Assembly (NCBI RefSeq): GCF_001999985.1
Contig: NZ_CP019645.1
Location: forward strand, 1,736,001-1,800,000
Reading direction: 5' to 3'
Length of the DNA: 64,000 nucleotides
DNA from: Helicobacter bilis
Lineage (GTDB): Bacteria > Campylobacterota > Campylobacteria > Campylobacterales > Helicobacteraceae
Of the stretch, positions 19,965 through 30,424 are shown piece by piece; the stretch's first letter is position 1, and each line of letters opens with the position of its first letter. A model generated the notes under the pieces. The model worked only from the letters and a program-made list of their open reading frames with translations, had not been told where the DNA came from and searched no databases. The position numbers and the translations under genes are program-made.

Positions 19965-20098
19965 GATTCTGTATTTTACAGAATATTCTTTTAGATTAAA
20001 ACCATAAAGATTCTAAGATTAGAATCTAGCAAGTGTTAAGATAGCTTTAAATCAAAGATTATTTAGAATCACTTTTAAGGCATATTTTTTGTAAATAG
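19965..20098. repeat. Direct repeat, copy 2
   Basis: Near-identical to 18971-19106, including the AGATTCT hairpin and the GTGTTAAGATAGCTTTAAAT stretch. It marks the boundary of the tandem duplication that made the two YwqK-type genes. Confidence 0.75.
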
Positions 20099-20260
20099 AC
20101 AACCACCTTTCCAATATGTCCGATGTTATGATTTAACATTATAAGTAAATCAAAACCTGTTAAAACTTTTATTACTAGTGCATCTACTGCCTGTAAGCAC
20201 ACTATCTTACACTTTAAATGAGATCAGCAATTCTTTATCTTCTGTGTGGAATTTAGACTA
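20056..20260 (-). pseudogene. 3' remnant of a third YwqK/MORN-like gene
   Basis: Downstream of the second direct repeat the DNA still resembles the C-terminal cap of the two paralogues: AAGGCATATTTTTTGTAAATAG, then ACTTTTATTACTAGTGCATC against the cap region of the intact copies, then TTCTTTATCTTCTGTGTGGAA. Frames are broken and the repeat units are gone. The proS stop lies just beyond, at 20294. Confidence 0.55.
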
Positions 20261-20293
20261 TTTAATCTACAACTACATTTATAGAATCTTTAT

Positions 20294-22021
20294 TTACAAA
20301 ACCCCAAGCAAAGATTCTAAGATATTTACGCTGCTATATTCTGTCTTTATGAGTCCATTTCGCTTTATTAATTCTAACTTATTTTCAGCAAGTCTCTTAC
20401 CTACAATTAAGGCATATTCAAAGCCGATTAACTCAAAATCAGCGATTTTACTCCCAAACCTCTCATTCCTATCATCAAGTATGACTTCAATGCCCTTCTC
20501 TTGTAATTGTGTATAAAGATTTGTAGCAAAAAGCACCTCTTCTTCATTTTTCATATTTGAGATGATAATATCAAGCTTAAAGGGTGCGACAGCCCCCCAC
20601 ACACAGCCTTTTTCATCTGCCTTTTGCTCTAAAATAGCAGATATTAGTCTGCTTACACCAAGCCCATAGCAACCCATAGTAAAAGGCATACTAGAGCCAC
20701 TTGAAAGAAGAAAATTAGCCTGCATAGGCTTTGAATACTTATCCTCTAGCTTAAAAATATGTCCTACTTCAATGCCCTTACTATAACGCAAAGTCCCACC
20801 GCATTTAGCACAAGAATCGCCCTCTTGCACAGCGACTAAATCGCGATAATATAAATCATCAAATTCCTCCAATTGCACACCAACATAATGATAACCATGC
20901 TCATTTGCCCCACATATCAAATCCTCTCCATTCTCTAATTCCTTATCAAACACAATAAAACGAGAATTTGTCAAGGCACGCAAATGTATAGGACCAATAG
21001 AGCCTTGTGGCAACTTATAAGATTCTAAAAATGCCGTATCCGCATCGGCTATATCAAGCACGGAAGGATCAATCGCCTGAAGTGCGTTTAATGCCTTAGT
21101 ATCCTCTAGCATATCTTTACCACGCATAAAAAATATAGCAATATCAACGCTATCTTTAAAAATCACTTTTTTTACAACCGCTTTCATAAGATAGAATGGA
21201 TTGACTTTAAAAAACTTGCTCAAATCATCGATAGTTTTTACATTTGGCGTTTCAAATTTATGATAATTGCTTGTAGCTTGTGGGGCAATCTCATCGCATG
21301 TTTTTGGCTTACGCACTGCCGCTTCAATATTTGAAGCATAATCGCATTTACTGCAGGTTACAATCGTGTCTTCACCGCATTCAGCAAGCACCATAAACTC
21401 ACGACTACCACTCCCACCAATCGCACCAGAATCCGCCTCAACAATGCGAAAATCAAGCCCCAAACGCCTAAAGATTCTCACATAAGTATCACGCATATTT
21501 ATAAACTCTTTATTCAAAGATTCTAAAGAATCATGAAAGCTATACGCATCTTTCATCACAAACTCTCTAGCACGCAAAAGCCCGAATCTAGGACGCAACT
21601 CATCTCTAAATTTTAAATGGATTTGATAGAGATTAAGTGGCAGTTGCTTATAGCTTTTGATATAGGTTTTTGCTATCTCTGTTACACACTCTTCATGTGT
21701 TGGACCAAGCACAAAAGACGCCCCTTTTTTATCGGTAAAAAGGGCTAATTCGCTATATTTTTCATATCTTCCACTTTGCTCCCAAAGGCTTGTTGGCGTT
21801 AGAAATCCCATAGTAATTTCATTTGCCCCGGCTCTATTCATCTCTTCTCTTACTATGGTTTTGATTTTATCCATTACAATTTGTGCTAATGGCAAAAAGT
21901 TGTAAATACCACTGCCTATTTGATGAATGTAGCCTGCCCTAAGCAAATAGATATGGCTTTTTAACACTGCATCTTTTGGTGCTTCTTTAAGTGTTGGTGC
22001 AAAGAAAGTTGAAAAACGCAT
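20294..22021 (-). CDS. proS: Prolyl-tRNA synthetase
   Basis: Charges tRNA-Pro. The 575-residue protein is the bacterial form with an editing (YbaK-like) domain at about residues 225-380 inserted between class II motifs 2 and 3. Motif 2 is visible in FRDELRPRFGLLRAREFVMKD-type sequence near 140-160, motif 3 in GCYGLGVSRLISAILEQ, and the anticodon-binding domain closes the protein. The Cys pairs SKCDYASN and AKCGGTLRYSKG are in the inserted region. The size matches H. pylori ProS. The start lies after AGGAAAA. Confidence 0.96.
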   Translation of the reverse strand: MRFSTFFAPTLKEAPKDAVLKSHIYLLRAGYIHQIGSGIYNFLPLAQIVMDKIKTIVREEMNRAGANEITMGFLTPTSLWEQSGRYEKYSELALFTDKKGASFVLGPTHEECVTEIAKTYIKSYKQLPLNLYQIHLKFRDELRPRFGLLRAREFVMKDAYSFHDSLESLNKEFINMRDTYVRIFRRLGLDFRIVEADSGAIGGSGSREFMVLAECGEDTIVTCSKCDYASNIEAAVRKPKTCDEIAPQATSNYHKFETPNVKTIDDLSKFFKVNPFYLMKAVVKKVIFKDSVDIAIFFMRGKDMLEDTKALNALQAIDPSVLDIADADTAFLESYKLPQGSIGPIHLRALTNSRFIVFDKELENGEDLICGANEHGYHYVGVQLEEFDDLYYRDLVAVQEGDSCAKCGGTLRYSKGIEVGHIFKLEDKYSKPMQANFLLSSGSSMPFTMGCYGLGVSRLISAILEQKADEKGCVWGAVAPFKLDIIISNMKNEEEVLFATNLYTQLQEKGIEVILDDRNERFGSKIADFELIGFEYALIVGKRLAENKLELIKRNGLIKTEYSSVNILESLLGVL

Positions 22022-22289
22022 GATTTTCCTTTTTTTATGAGTGATGGCTATAAATTTTTGTAAAGTATTTTACAGAATTTTATTTTATATTGCAACACCA
22101 AGCAACGCAAGTTTATCTAGAATTATCACATCTTAGCTTATTAAGGATTAGATCCCAAAGGTGTTTGTGGCGACAAGACATGAATAAATAAGTTGTGCGT
22201 CTAAGCCTAGAATGAAATCCAAGAGCTAGTGTTTAACCCCACTTTATTATATTAAACGACAACTAATCTTTTAAAATCATTAAAAACCA

Positions 22290-25097
22290 TCACAACACTT
22301 CATTTGCTAAAAATTGTGCGGTGTAGCTCCCGCTTTTATCCTTATTTTTTATAATATCAGCTACGCTACCACAATCTACAATTTTCCCACCACCGCTGCC
22401 ACCATCTGGTCCTATATCAATGATATAATCAGCGTTTTTAATCACATCTAAATTATGCTCAATCACAACGACAGAGTTTCCAAGACTTACAAGATGATGT
22501 AGCACACCTGTGAGTTTATCCACATCAGCAAAGTGAAGTCCCGTTGTAGGCTCATCTAGGATATACAGCGTTTTACCTGTATCTTTACGGCTTAATTCCT
22601 TGCTAAGTTTAATCCTTTGGGCTTCCCCACCACTTAGTGTAAGTGAGCTTTGCCCGAGTGTGATATAGCCTAGCCCCACTGCCTGCAAAGTCTTAAGGCG
22701 ATTAAAAATCTTTGGAATCTTACTAAAAAAGCTACATGCCTCATCAACACTCATAGCAAGGACTTCGGCGATATTCTTGTGATTATAGGTAATCTCTAGT
22801 GTTTGGGGGTTATATTTCGCACCTTTGCATACATCACATTTCACCATGACATCGGGTAGAAAGTGCATTTCTATCTTTATTTCGCCCTCACCTTGACATT
22901 TTTCACATCTGCCACCTTTGACATTAAAGCTAAAGCGACCGACACTATAACCGCGTATTTTTGCCTCTTTTGTCTCTGCAAACAAATGGCGTATATCATC
23001 CATTAAGCCCGTGTAAGTGCTTGGGTTACTTCTTGGGGTTCTGCCTATTGGACTTTGGTCTAGATAGATTACTTTATCAAGATTCTCTAAGCCCTCAATA
23101 ATTACACCGCTATTTGCCTGAATGCGTTTTGAGTGATTAAGCAATTCTTGTGCGGCGGGTAAGAGTGTCTGTAAAATAAGTGAGCTTTTGCCACTACCAC
23201 TAACGCCTGTTACACACACAAAGTTTGCTAATGGAATCTTTACGCTGATATTACAGAGATTATGCAAAGTAACATTTCGCATACTTAGCCATGTCTCTTG
23301 TTTTCTATTATATTTATAGTCAATCTTTTTTGTGCCATTTAGATATTGTGCGGATAAAGTCTTGCTTTTTAATAAATCTTTAACCTTACCACTAAAGACG
23401 ACTTCACCACCATAGATTCCAGCACCCGGTCCTATATCGACTATAAAATCTGCACGCATAATAGTCTCTTTATCATGCTCTACGACAATGACACTATTAC
23501 CCTTTTCCTGTAATGATTTTAGCGTTTTAATAAGCTTTAGCGTATCTCTTTCATGTAATCCTATGCTTGGCTCATCAAGCACATACATAACGCCTGTTAG
23601 CCCACTGCCGATTTGACTTGCAATGCGTATTCGCTGACTCTCCCCTCCACTAATACTACGCGCATCACGATGCAGTGTAAGATAGCCTAGCCCAACATCA
23701 TAAAGGAAGAATAATCTCTCTCGTATCTCTTTAAGTATAGAATCTGAGATTTGCTTTTGCTGTGTGCTAAGGTAGGAAAAATTCTCTTTTGTATCAAAGA
23801 AGTGATAGCAATGCTCAATTGGCATATTGATCACTTCTGCTATCCCCTTATCTGCGACTTTCACGCTTAAAGATTGTGGATTTAGCCTATTACCATTACA
23901 ACCACTGCAAATTTTTTCTACCATATAATCTGTTGCATCATCTTTTAGCACATCAAGGGCTATTTGCATGACACCACGCCAAGTCTGCTTTATCGTGCTA
24001 TTTTTCCAAGTTACCATAATATCTTTTGTGCTGCCATATAAAAGTGCGTTTTGCTTATCTTTAGAGAGTTCCGCAAAAGTGCTACTAGGCTTTATATCAT
24101 AGGCATTACAAAAACCCTCAAAAAGTGCGTAATAATAGCTTTTATTGAATCCAAAAATAAACTTTATCCCGCCTTTATTAAGTGGCTCATGCTGTGTAAT
24201 AATGCTATTCATATCAAGGGCGTATTTCACACCTAAGCCACCACAATCTCTGCATGCACCCTTTGGGGAATTGAAAGAAAAGCTTACAGGCTCTAGCTCT
24301 TCAAAGCTTACCTTACATTGAAAACAAGCTAAATGTTCGCTAAAGTGGATTATCTCATTATGCTCTTTTGAATCTTGCAAAATTTCAACTTCAATTTCAC
24401 CATAAGATTCTTTTAGTCCAGATTCTATCGCATAAGCTATTCTTGCATGATTTTCTTCATTTAGCACCACTCTATCCATAACGATACTAATGCTATGCTT
24501 TTTAGTCTTTGCAAGTGTGATTTCAGAATCAAGTCTTGTCATCACACCATTAATCTTTGCTCTTACATAGCCTTTTGTGCGTAAAGATTCTAATTTATCT
24601 TGAAAGCTTCCCTTTTTCTCTTTAACAATGGGGGCATAAATGATGAGTTTAGAATCTTTTGGCAATTTTAAAACTTCATTAATAATATCAGTTGATGACA
24701 TAGAGCTAATCTTTTCCCCGCATAAATGGCAATGTTGCATACCAACTCTAGCATATAAAAGTCGCAAATAATCATATATTTCTGTGATAGTGCCAACGGT
24801 GGAGCGTGGATTTTTTGAAGTCGTCTTTTGATCTATGGCAATAGCTGGAGTTAGCCCCTCTATCTTTTCTACATTAGGCTTACCTACTTTATCAAGGAAT
24901 TGTCTCACATAGCTTGAGAGAGATTCTATATATCGCCTTTGCCCCTCAGCATACAAGGTATCAAATGCAAGCGTGCTTTTACCGCTACCACTCACACCTG
25001 TGAATACGACTAATTTATTTTTTGGGATAGAGAGATTTATATTTTTTAGATTATTTTCTTTTGCACCTATGATTGTGATATTGTCATTTTGTCCCAT
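22290..25097 (-). CDS. uvrA: Excinuclease ABC subunit A
   Basis: DNA-damage sensor of nucleotide excision repair, a dimeric ABC ATPase. The 935 residues carry two ATPase halves with Walker A GVSGSGKSTLAFDTL and GVSGSGKSSLILQTL, signature motifs SGGESQRIRIA and SGGEAQRIKL, and zinc-binding clusters CHLCGEK, CRDCGGLG and CEKCQGEGEIKIEM...CDVCKG. The length is the usual one. It is transcribed alone. An AT-rich 329-base region separates it from divergent pit. Confidence 0.97.
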   Translation of the reverse strand: MGQNDNITIIGAKENNLKNINLSIPKNKLVVFTGVSGSGKSTLAFDTLYAEGQRRYIESLSSYVRQFLDKVGKPNVEKIEGLTPAIAIDQKTTSKNPRSTVGTITEIYDYLRLLYARVGMQHCHLCGEKISSMSSTDIINEVLKLPKDSKLIIYAPIVKEKKGSFQDKLESLRTKGYVRAKINGVMTRLDSEITLAKTKKHSISIVMDRVVLNEENHARIAYAIESGLKESYGEIEVEILQDSKEHNEIIHFSEHLACFQCKVSFEELEPVSFSFNSPKGACRDCGGLGVKYALDMNSIITQHEPLNKGGIKFIFGFNKSYYYALFEGFCNAYDIKPSSTFAELSKDKQNALLYGSTKDIMVTWKNSTIKQTWRGVMQIALDVLKDDATDYMVEKICSGCNGNRLNPQSLSVKVADKGIAEVINMPIEHCYHFFDTKENFSYLSTQQKQISDSILKEIRERLFFLYDVGLGYLTLHRDARSISGGESQRIRIASQIGSGLTGVMYVLDEPSIGLHERDTLKLIKTLKSLQEKGNSVIVVEHDKETIMRADFIVDIGPGAGIYGGEVVFSGKVKDLLKSKTLSAQYLNGTKKIDYKYNRKQETWLSMRNVTLHNLCNISVKIPLANFVCVTGVSGSGKSSLILQTLLPAAQELLNHSKRIQANSGVIIEGLENLDKVIYLDQSPIGRTPRSNPSTYTGLMDDIRHLFAETKEAKIRGYSVGRFSFNVKGGRCEKCQGEGEIKIEMHFLPDVMVKCDVCKGAKYNPQTLEITYNHKNIAEVLAMSVDEACSFFSKIPKIFNRLKTLQAVGLGYITLGQSSLTLSGGEAQRIKLSKELSRKDTGKTLYILDEPTTGLHFADVDKLTGVLHHLVSLGNSVVVIEHNLDVIKNADYIIDIGPDGGSGGGKIVDCGSVADIIKNKDKSGSYTAQFLANEVL

Positions 25098-25426
25098 ATT
25101 TTCCCTTTTTCTCTACCAAAAATTACAAAATTAAAAAGCTTGTATTCTATCAAAAATACACAAATATATATGTGAAAATGTAATGCAATAATCGCAATAT
25201 TGGAGAGAAGATTCTAAGTTAATTTCTTATAATATGTCTTTTATGGGCTATGTGTGATATGTTGATAATATTATGGGATTTGTAATTGTATGTGTTTATT
25301 TATACTAGAATCTATGCATTTGTGACCTATGAATGACATATTTGCACTAATTCGCAAAGCAAAGAGTGAGATATTAAGCTATAATGAAAAGGTTTTTGTG
25401 CCATTTCAAGTCTTAAGGAAGGTTTT
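25098..25426. other. Divergent intergenic region uvrA / pit
   Basis: 329 bases with no supported gene. A perfect TATAAT at 25380-25385 on the + strand precedes pit by about 42 bases, and an AAGGAAGG ribosome site lies at 25414-25421. Nothing else is recognisable. Confidence 0.5.
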
Positions 25427-27025
25427 ATGGATATTCAAAATATTAACAAGATTGAGAATGCTACATCATTTGGGCAAAAGGATATTATAAAGATTGGCAT
25501 TGTGCTTGCATTTTTTATTGTTATTGCTGGTATTGCTATCACTTTTGGCTATCCTGTCAGTAGCCCTGTTGTGCTTATCTTTGCTGCGGTTGTGGGTGGC
25601 TATATGGCTCTCAATATCGGTGCAAATGATGTGGCAAATAATGTTGGTCCAGCGGTTGGGTCTCATGCTATCACACTTGTTGGTGCGATAATCATCGCTG
25701 CGATTGCAGAGGCTTTAGGGGCGATTATTGCTGGAAAAGATGTCGTTGATACGATTAAATCTGGCATTATTAATCCCGCGAGTTTGCAAGATAGTAAAAC
25801 CTTTATTTATGTAATGCTTGCTGCCCTTACTTCTGGGGCGATTTGGCTGCATGTGGCTACTGCGCTTGGTGCGCCTGTATCTACGACACACTCACTTGTT
25901 GGTGGTGTGCTTGGGGCTGGTATTATGGCTGGTGGCTTTGGCATAGCAAACTGGGGTGCTATGGGAGAGATTGCATTAAGCTGGGTTGTATCACCTTGTC
26001 TTGGTGGCTTAATCGCCATGATATTTTTATTTATCATTAAGCGATCTATTACCTATCAAAGCGATAAAAAGACTGCGGCAAAACGCGTTGTGCCATTACT
26101 AATTCTCATTATGTCATGGTCATTTAGCGTGTATTTGGTGCAAAAAACTGGCATGATTAAACTGAGTTTTGGTGTTGCCTTACTTGCTGGATTAGCCATT
26201 GCAATTGTTATTTTCTTTGTTTCTCGTCCATTTATCATTAAAAAGGCTGATACGCTTTCAAATACAAAAGAGGATATTAATGAGCTTTTTACACTCCCTT
26301 TAATATTTTCTGCCGCTCTTCTTAGCTTCGCACATGGTGCAAATGATGTGGCAAATGCTATTGGACCTTTAGCGGGAATCTATGAGGCAATTAGAGAGAC
26401 GACTATGGAAGCGTTTGGTGGTAAAGCACAAGTGCCATTCTGGATTATGCTTATTGGTGGGCTTGGAATCTCGCTAGGACTAGCCCTTTATGGACCAAAA
26501 CTTATCAAGACGGTTGGTAGTGAGATTACAGATCTTGATAAAATGCGTGCTTTCTGTGTAGCCCTTTCTGCTGCTATCACCGTGCTTATTGCTTCACAAT
26601 TAGGACTGCCTGTAAGCTCTACACACATTGCTATTGGTGCGATTTTTGGCGTTGGATTTTTGCGTGAATATCTAAAAAAGCGTTACTACACTATGCAACA
26701 AGAAGTAATTGAGGCATATAAAGGTAAAAATGAAGAAGCTGTGCAAAGATTCTTAACAAAATTTGAACGCGCAAATATCAAGCAAAAGCAAGAGATGCTA
26801 CAATCGCTAAAAGAGAATGCTGCAAAAACTGATAAGAAGAATGCCGATTTGCCCGTATTGAAGAAAAAAGAGCGTAAAAGTCTGAAAAAAGCCTATAAGC
26901 AAGAGCTAGTTAGACGAAGTGCAATCAATAGAATCGTTGCTTCATGGCTTATTACCGTGCCACTATCAGCTATCTTTGGTGCAGTTACTTTTTATCTTAT
27001 ATCAAAGGTTGATATTCCGTTGTAG
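25427..27025 (+). CDS. pit: Inorganic phosphate transporter, PiT family
   Basis: A low-affinity phosphate/cation symporter in the inner membrane. The 532 residues show the PiT internal duplication: GANDVANNVGPAVGS at about 65-79 and GANDVANAIGPLAG near 304, each followed by PVSSTHS-type motifs (APVSTTHSLVGG and LPVSSTHIAIGA). About ten membrane segments are visible. A Lys-rich cytoplasmic loop of about 75 residues, after the second half (VLKKKERKSLKKAY), precedes a final helix. H. pylori has a similar gene. The window also has pstA-pstB, so two phosphate routes may exist. Confidence 0.94.
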   Translation: MDIQNINKIENATSFGQKDIIKIGIVLAFFIVIAGIAITFGYPVSSPVVLIFAAVVGGYMALNIGANDVANNVGPAVGSHAITLVGAIIIAAIAEALGAIIAGKDVVDTIKSGIINPASLQDSKTFIYVMLAALTSGAIWLHVATALGAPVSTTHSLVGGVLGAGIMAGGFGIANWGAMGEIALSWVVSPCLGGLIAMIFLFIIKRSITYQSDKKTAAKRVVPLLILIMSWSFSVYLVQKTGMIKLSFGVALLAGLAIAIVIFFVSRPFIIKKADTLSNTKEDINELFTLPLIFSAALLSFAHGANDVANAIGPLAGIYEAIRETTMEAFGGKAQVPFWIMLIGGLGISLGLALYGPKLIKTVGSEITDLDKMRAFCVALSAAITVLIASQLGLPVSSTHIAIGAIFGVGFLREYLKKRYYTMQQEVIEAYKGKNEEAVQRFLTKFERANIKQKQEMLQSLKENAAKTDKKNADLPVLKKKERKSLKKAYKQELVRRSAINRIVASWLITVPLSAIFGAVTFYLISKVDIPL

Positions 27026-27179
27026 ATTCGAGATTGGCTATTTGTGTTGGCTTAAGATGAATTAGAGAATAATCTGTTTGTCATTATATTTAAACGCGTG
27101 TTTTTAAATACGATCGTTGTTGTATTGCAGCATAGTTAGTTACCTAGCATACATGCTACAAGAAACTTTCAATTTAATC

Positions 27180-27345
27180 TCAATTTGAGAACTTTTTAGA
27201 CGGCAACACATAGAATGAGGTCTTCTTAAATTTCTCATATCTTGCAAAAAAAAAAAATGTTTTTGGGTTGCTATCTTGTTGGTGTCTTATATCTGCAATG
27301 TATGATGTGCTACTCTCATCGATAATATTGAGATCCTCTTTCGCC
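27180..27345 (-). pseudogene. Possible gene remnant with an A12/T12 tract
   Basis: On the minus strand about 55 codons stay open: EAKEDLNIIDESSTSYIADI, then RHQQDSNPK, a Phe run made by T12, and ARYEKFKKTSFYVLPSKKF ending at TGA (27180-27182). No start codon or ribosome site is visible and a stop precedes the open part. It looks like the 3' end of a decayed gene whose tract (A12 at 27246-27257) may once have switched it. Family unknown. Confidence 0.3.
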
Positions 27346-27479
27346 TCTCAACAACCATTAATTTTAATCAGTAGGGACACCTACTATACCTATCAGATAT
27401 ACATCAAAGCACTCACAAAGCATTCATGCATATAAAAATGTAAAATTTTAAACTTTAATATGAAAAATAATGAAAAATG

Positions 27480-27509
27480 TTTTTTTTTTTTTGTAATTTT
27501 GGCTACAAT
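27480..27509 (+). promoter_or_regulatory. T13 tract plus -10 box in front of the chemoreceptor gene
   Basis: T13 at 27480-27492 ends 11 bases before TACAAT at 27504-27509, so it occupies the -35 region. The coding start is 45 bases further on. Length change in such a tract would shift promoter spacing, as is known for poly-T upstream of H. pylori sabA. Confidence 0.5.
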
Positions 27510-27553
27510 AACAACCTTACACTGCAAAAACAAAGGAAAAACAAGGAGTATAA

Positions 27554-29695
27554 ATGCAGTTTATTCGCGATATGAGTATAGGCAAGAAAATCAGCTTTCT
27601 TTTAACAACAGCTTTAGTGCTAGGCATGTGTGTGCTTTATATGGTTGTATCTAGCAAACTAGAAAATAGTATGCAATATGAAGCACAAAAAACGCTTATT
27701 GCAAATGCTATTCAAGATGCTAGAGATGTAGAGAACTATTTCAATGTCGCAGGTGGGAATCTTGAGGCAATCACAAAGGCAATCCATGCAGACTGGGAGG
27801 AGGGGACTAGCTCTCTTAGTGATAACTCTCTTATGCACTTTTTAGGCTACATTGTGGATTACGATCCCGCCATGATAACCACTTTCGCACAGATTAAACA
27901 CCCTTCTTTTTCTCGTAGTAGAAGAGCAAACGCAAACTTATATAATGCAAACGGTAATTTAGAATTTGCTCTCATAGATACAGATAATAATGAATACGAC
28001 ACGGGCATTGAGATAGCAAAGCAAGGTGTTATAAAAATGCCTGATGGACGCAGTATTTTTGAGGGTATGCCAGACATTAAAGAAGCATACACACAAAAGG
28101 ACATGATTCTGACAAAGCCTTATCGCATACTTTACAATAATGTAGAAAAGTCGGTTGTGGGCGTGATTTTTCCAATCGTTTCAAATAATGATGAGGTTGT
28201 TGGTGTGCTTGGAACGCTAATTGATATGGATAGTCTTTCAAAAGTTGTATTTAATCCAAAACACGCTTTATATGCACATGCAGAACGCTTTCTTATAAAT
28301 CGTTATAATGCCTTGACGCTCTATCCTGATACAAAAAAGCTTGGAGAATCTCTTGATGCGGTTATGGATTCTAAAGCAGCCCAAGAGATTACGGCATTGC
28401 AGTATGATCCAGATGCTGGAGCGAGAGAGAATACAAAGGTTATTGAGATAGAATCTAAGAGCGGTGCAAAAGGTTTAGCAAGTGTCTTTAAATTTGAAAT
28501 ATGGGATAATGTAGTATGGACTATGGTGAGTTTTGCACCCTATGATGAAGTGCTAGAAGAACTATATTTGGTAAGATATGCGATCATTGTTACCGTGCTA
28601 GTCCTTACAATCTTTATTATCTTAATCACTATTGGCTATGCAAAATTCTATTTGCAAAGCGATATTGAAAAAATCTATGTTGGCTTGGAAAATTTCTTTG
28701 CATTTTTGGATTATAAAACAAATAAAGTTGATAGCATTGCGATTCATAAGAAAGATGAATTTGGGCGAATGGCACAGAAAATTAATGCAGTTGTAAAAGA
28801 TATTGAGAATCATAGTCTGCAAGATAAGGCTGCCATTACTGATGCCATAGATGTTGTAGATAGGGTAGAGCATGGCGACCTAAGAGTGCGTCTAACAGAA
28901 AAGCCATATAATCCACAATTGGTTAAATTACAAGAGATTCTAAATAATTTACTTGAGGTTTTACAAACAAAAATCGGTAGCAACATGAATGAGATTCAAA
29001 AGCTTTTTGAGCAGTATAAAAACCTTGACTTCCGCAACTCTATCCCTGAAGCAGAAGGCAATATCGAAAGCATTGCAAATCTACTTGGTGCCGAAATAAG
29101 AAGAATGCTAAAAGATTCGAAATCTTTTGCAACAAGCCTTAACGATAAGTCAAATTCGCTTGAAGATAATGTCAATAAACTCACAGAAGGCACAACGCAA
29201 CAAGCCCAAGCCCTAACGCAAACTGCCGCTTCACTGGAGCAAATCACAGCCTCAATGCAAAGTATGCGTGGGCGTATGAACGAAGTGTTGCAACAAGGTG
29301 AAGATATTAAAAATATCGTAGCTATCATTAATGATATTGCAAATCAAACAAACTTGCTTGCTTTGAATGCTGCTATTGAAGCAGCAAGAGCTGGAGAGCA
29401 TGGCAGGGGCTTTGCAGTCGTTGCTGATGAGGTAAGGAAACTAGCGGAACGCACGCAAAAAAGCTTAAGTGAAATTGAAGCAAATGCCAACATTCTATCA
29501 CAAGGGATAAATGAAGTAGCAGAGACCATAAACGAACAAGCACAAGGTGTAGCCCAAATTAATGAAGCTGTTACGCAACTCGAAGATAGCACACATCAAA
29601 GTGCAGATGTTGCAAGACATTCACAAGAGATTAGTCAAGCAGTGCATGAAATCGCAGAACAGATTCTTGAAGACGCAGAGAAAAAGCAGTTTTAA
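27554..29695 (+). CDS. Methyl-accepting chemotaxis protein with periplasmic dCache-like domain
   Basis: Inner-membrane chemoreceptor of 713 residues. The first membrane segment is at about 12-34 ([19 protein letters not shown]), a roughly 300-residue periplasmic sensing domain of the dCache type follows, then a second segment at about 343-366. A HAMP-like linker leads to the signalling hairpin, [20 protein letters not shown] and [20 protein letters not shown] (about 590-630). The C-terminus ([10 protein letters not shown]) lacks the NWETF-type CheR tether. It follows an AAGGAG ribosome site. Its ligand cannot be told from the sequence. Confidence 0.9.
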   Translation: MQFIRDMSIGKKISFLLTTALVLGMCVLYMVVSSKLENSMQYEAQKTLIANAIQDARDVENYFNVAGGNLEAITKAIHADWEEGTSSLSDNSLMHFLGYIVDYDPAMITTFAQIKHPSFSRSRRANANLYNANGNLEFALIDTDNNEYDTGIEIAKQGVIKMPDGRSIFEGMPDIKEAYTQKDMILTKPYRILYNNVEKSVVGVIFPIVSNNDEVVGVLGTLIDMDSLSKVVFNPKHALYAHAERFLINRYNALTLYPDTKKLGESLDAVMDSKAAQEITALQYDPDAGARENTKVIEIESKSGAKGLASVFKFEIWDNVVWTMVSFAPYDEVLEELYLVRYAIIVTVLVLTIFIILITIGYAKFYLQSDIEKIYVGLENFFAFLDYKTNKVDSIAIHKKDEFGRMAQKINAVVKDIENHSLQDKAAITDAIDVVDRVEHGDLRVRLTEKPYNPQLVKLQEILNNLLEVLQTKIGSNMNEIQKLFEQYKNLDFRNSIPEAEGNIESIANLLGAEIRRMLKDSKSFATSLNDKSNSLEDNVNKLTEGTTQQAQALTQTAASLEQITASMQSMRGRMNEVLQQGEDIKNIVAIINDIANQTNLLALNAAIEAARAGEHGRGFAVVADEVRKLAERTQKSLSEIEANANILSQGINEVAETINEQAQGVAQINEAVTQLEDSTHQSADVARHSQEISQAVHEIAEQILEDAEKKQF

Positions 29696-29786
29696 GTTGG
29701 CTTATCATCTTTAATTGCATAAAAATAAAGCATATATAATGCGTGGTTTATACTTTGCATGTGCTGATATTTCTAAGGGATAATGT

Positions 29787-30384
29787 ATGGATTCTCATAA
29801 TAATATAAAAACAAAGAGTTTCTTTCTCTCTTTGCCCTTTCTCTTTGTGCTTTATGTGATACTTTGCATTCTTGGCATTTTAGCTTACCGATACTTCATC
29901 ACACAAACGCCACTTTTTGAACATACTTTTGTTGAGCTTATATCAAGGGGGGATTATCCTTGTTTTTTACCTTTTTGTTGTGAATCTTCCTGCGTTTTTT
30001 CTTGTATTTATCCCCACATTGCGACAAAACCTTGTTGTTTTTGGTGTATGCCTTGCTCTTGTTGTTGCCTTTTTTCTCACAGGGTTGTCTGCTACCCTAA
30101 CTCTCAGCAATCAAATTTTTATGATTCCTTGGTTTGTGATATGGGAAAGCTTTGTTGTAGTCAGCATTGTGTGTGTTGCCTTTTTCCGCAATATGCCCAC
30201 ACTCAATGCGTCTATCGTGCTATTTTCAAGCCTCAAAATCATCATTGGCTTTTGCCTTGGTATTGTATTTTTTATATGTTGTGTGGCATTTCAATTCTAT
30301 GTTTTCGACAGATATGATTTCATCGGTAGAAACTACGGGATACCATATCACAAAAAAGTTCTCTTTCAAGATTTGGGATTCTAA
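29787..30384 (+). pseudogene. Membrane protein of unknown family, frameshifted at a G6 run
   Basis: The frame from the ATG at 29787 (MDSHNNIKTKSFFLSLPFLF) gives one membrane helix and reaches ELISRG at 29947-29952, a run of six G. Beyond it the hydrophobic frame is a different one, IILVFYLFVVNLPAFF and so on, to the stop at 30384. Removing one G joins them into about 198 residues with five predicted membrane segments. Broken gene, short phase-variable tract or assembly error are all possible. It lies 91 bases after the chemoreceptor gene. Confidence 0.6.
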
Positions 30385-30424
30385 ATTTCTAACAAACAGC
30401 CACCATCTTAAACCCATATAACAC

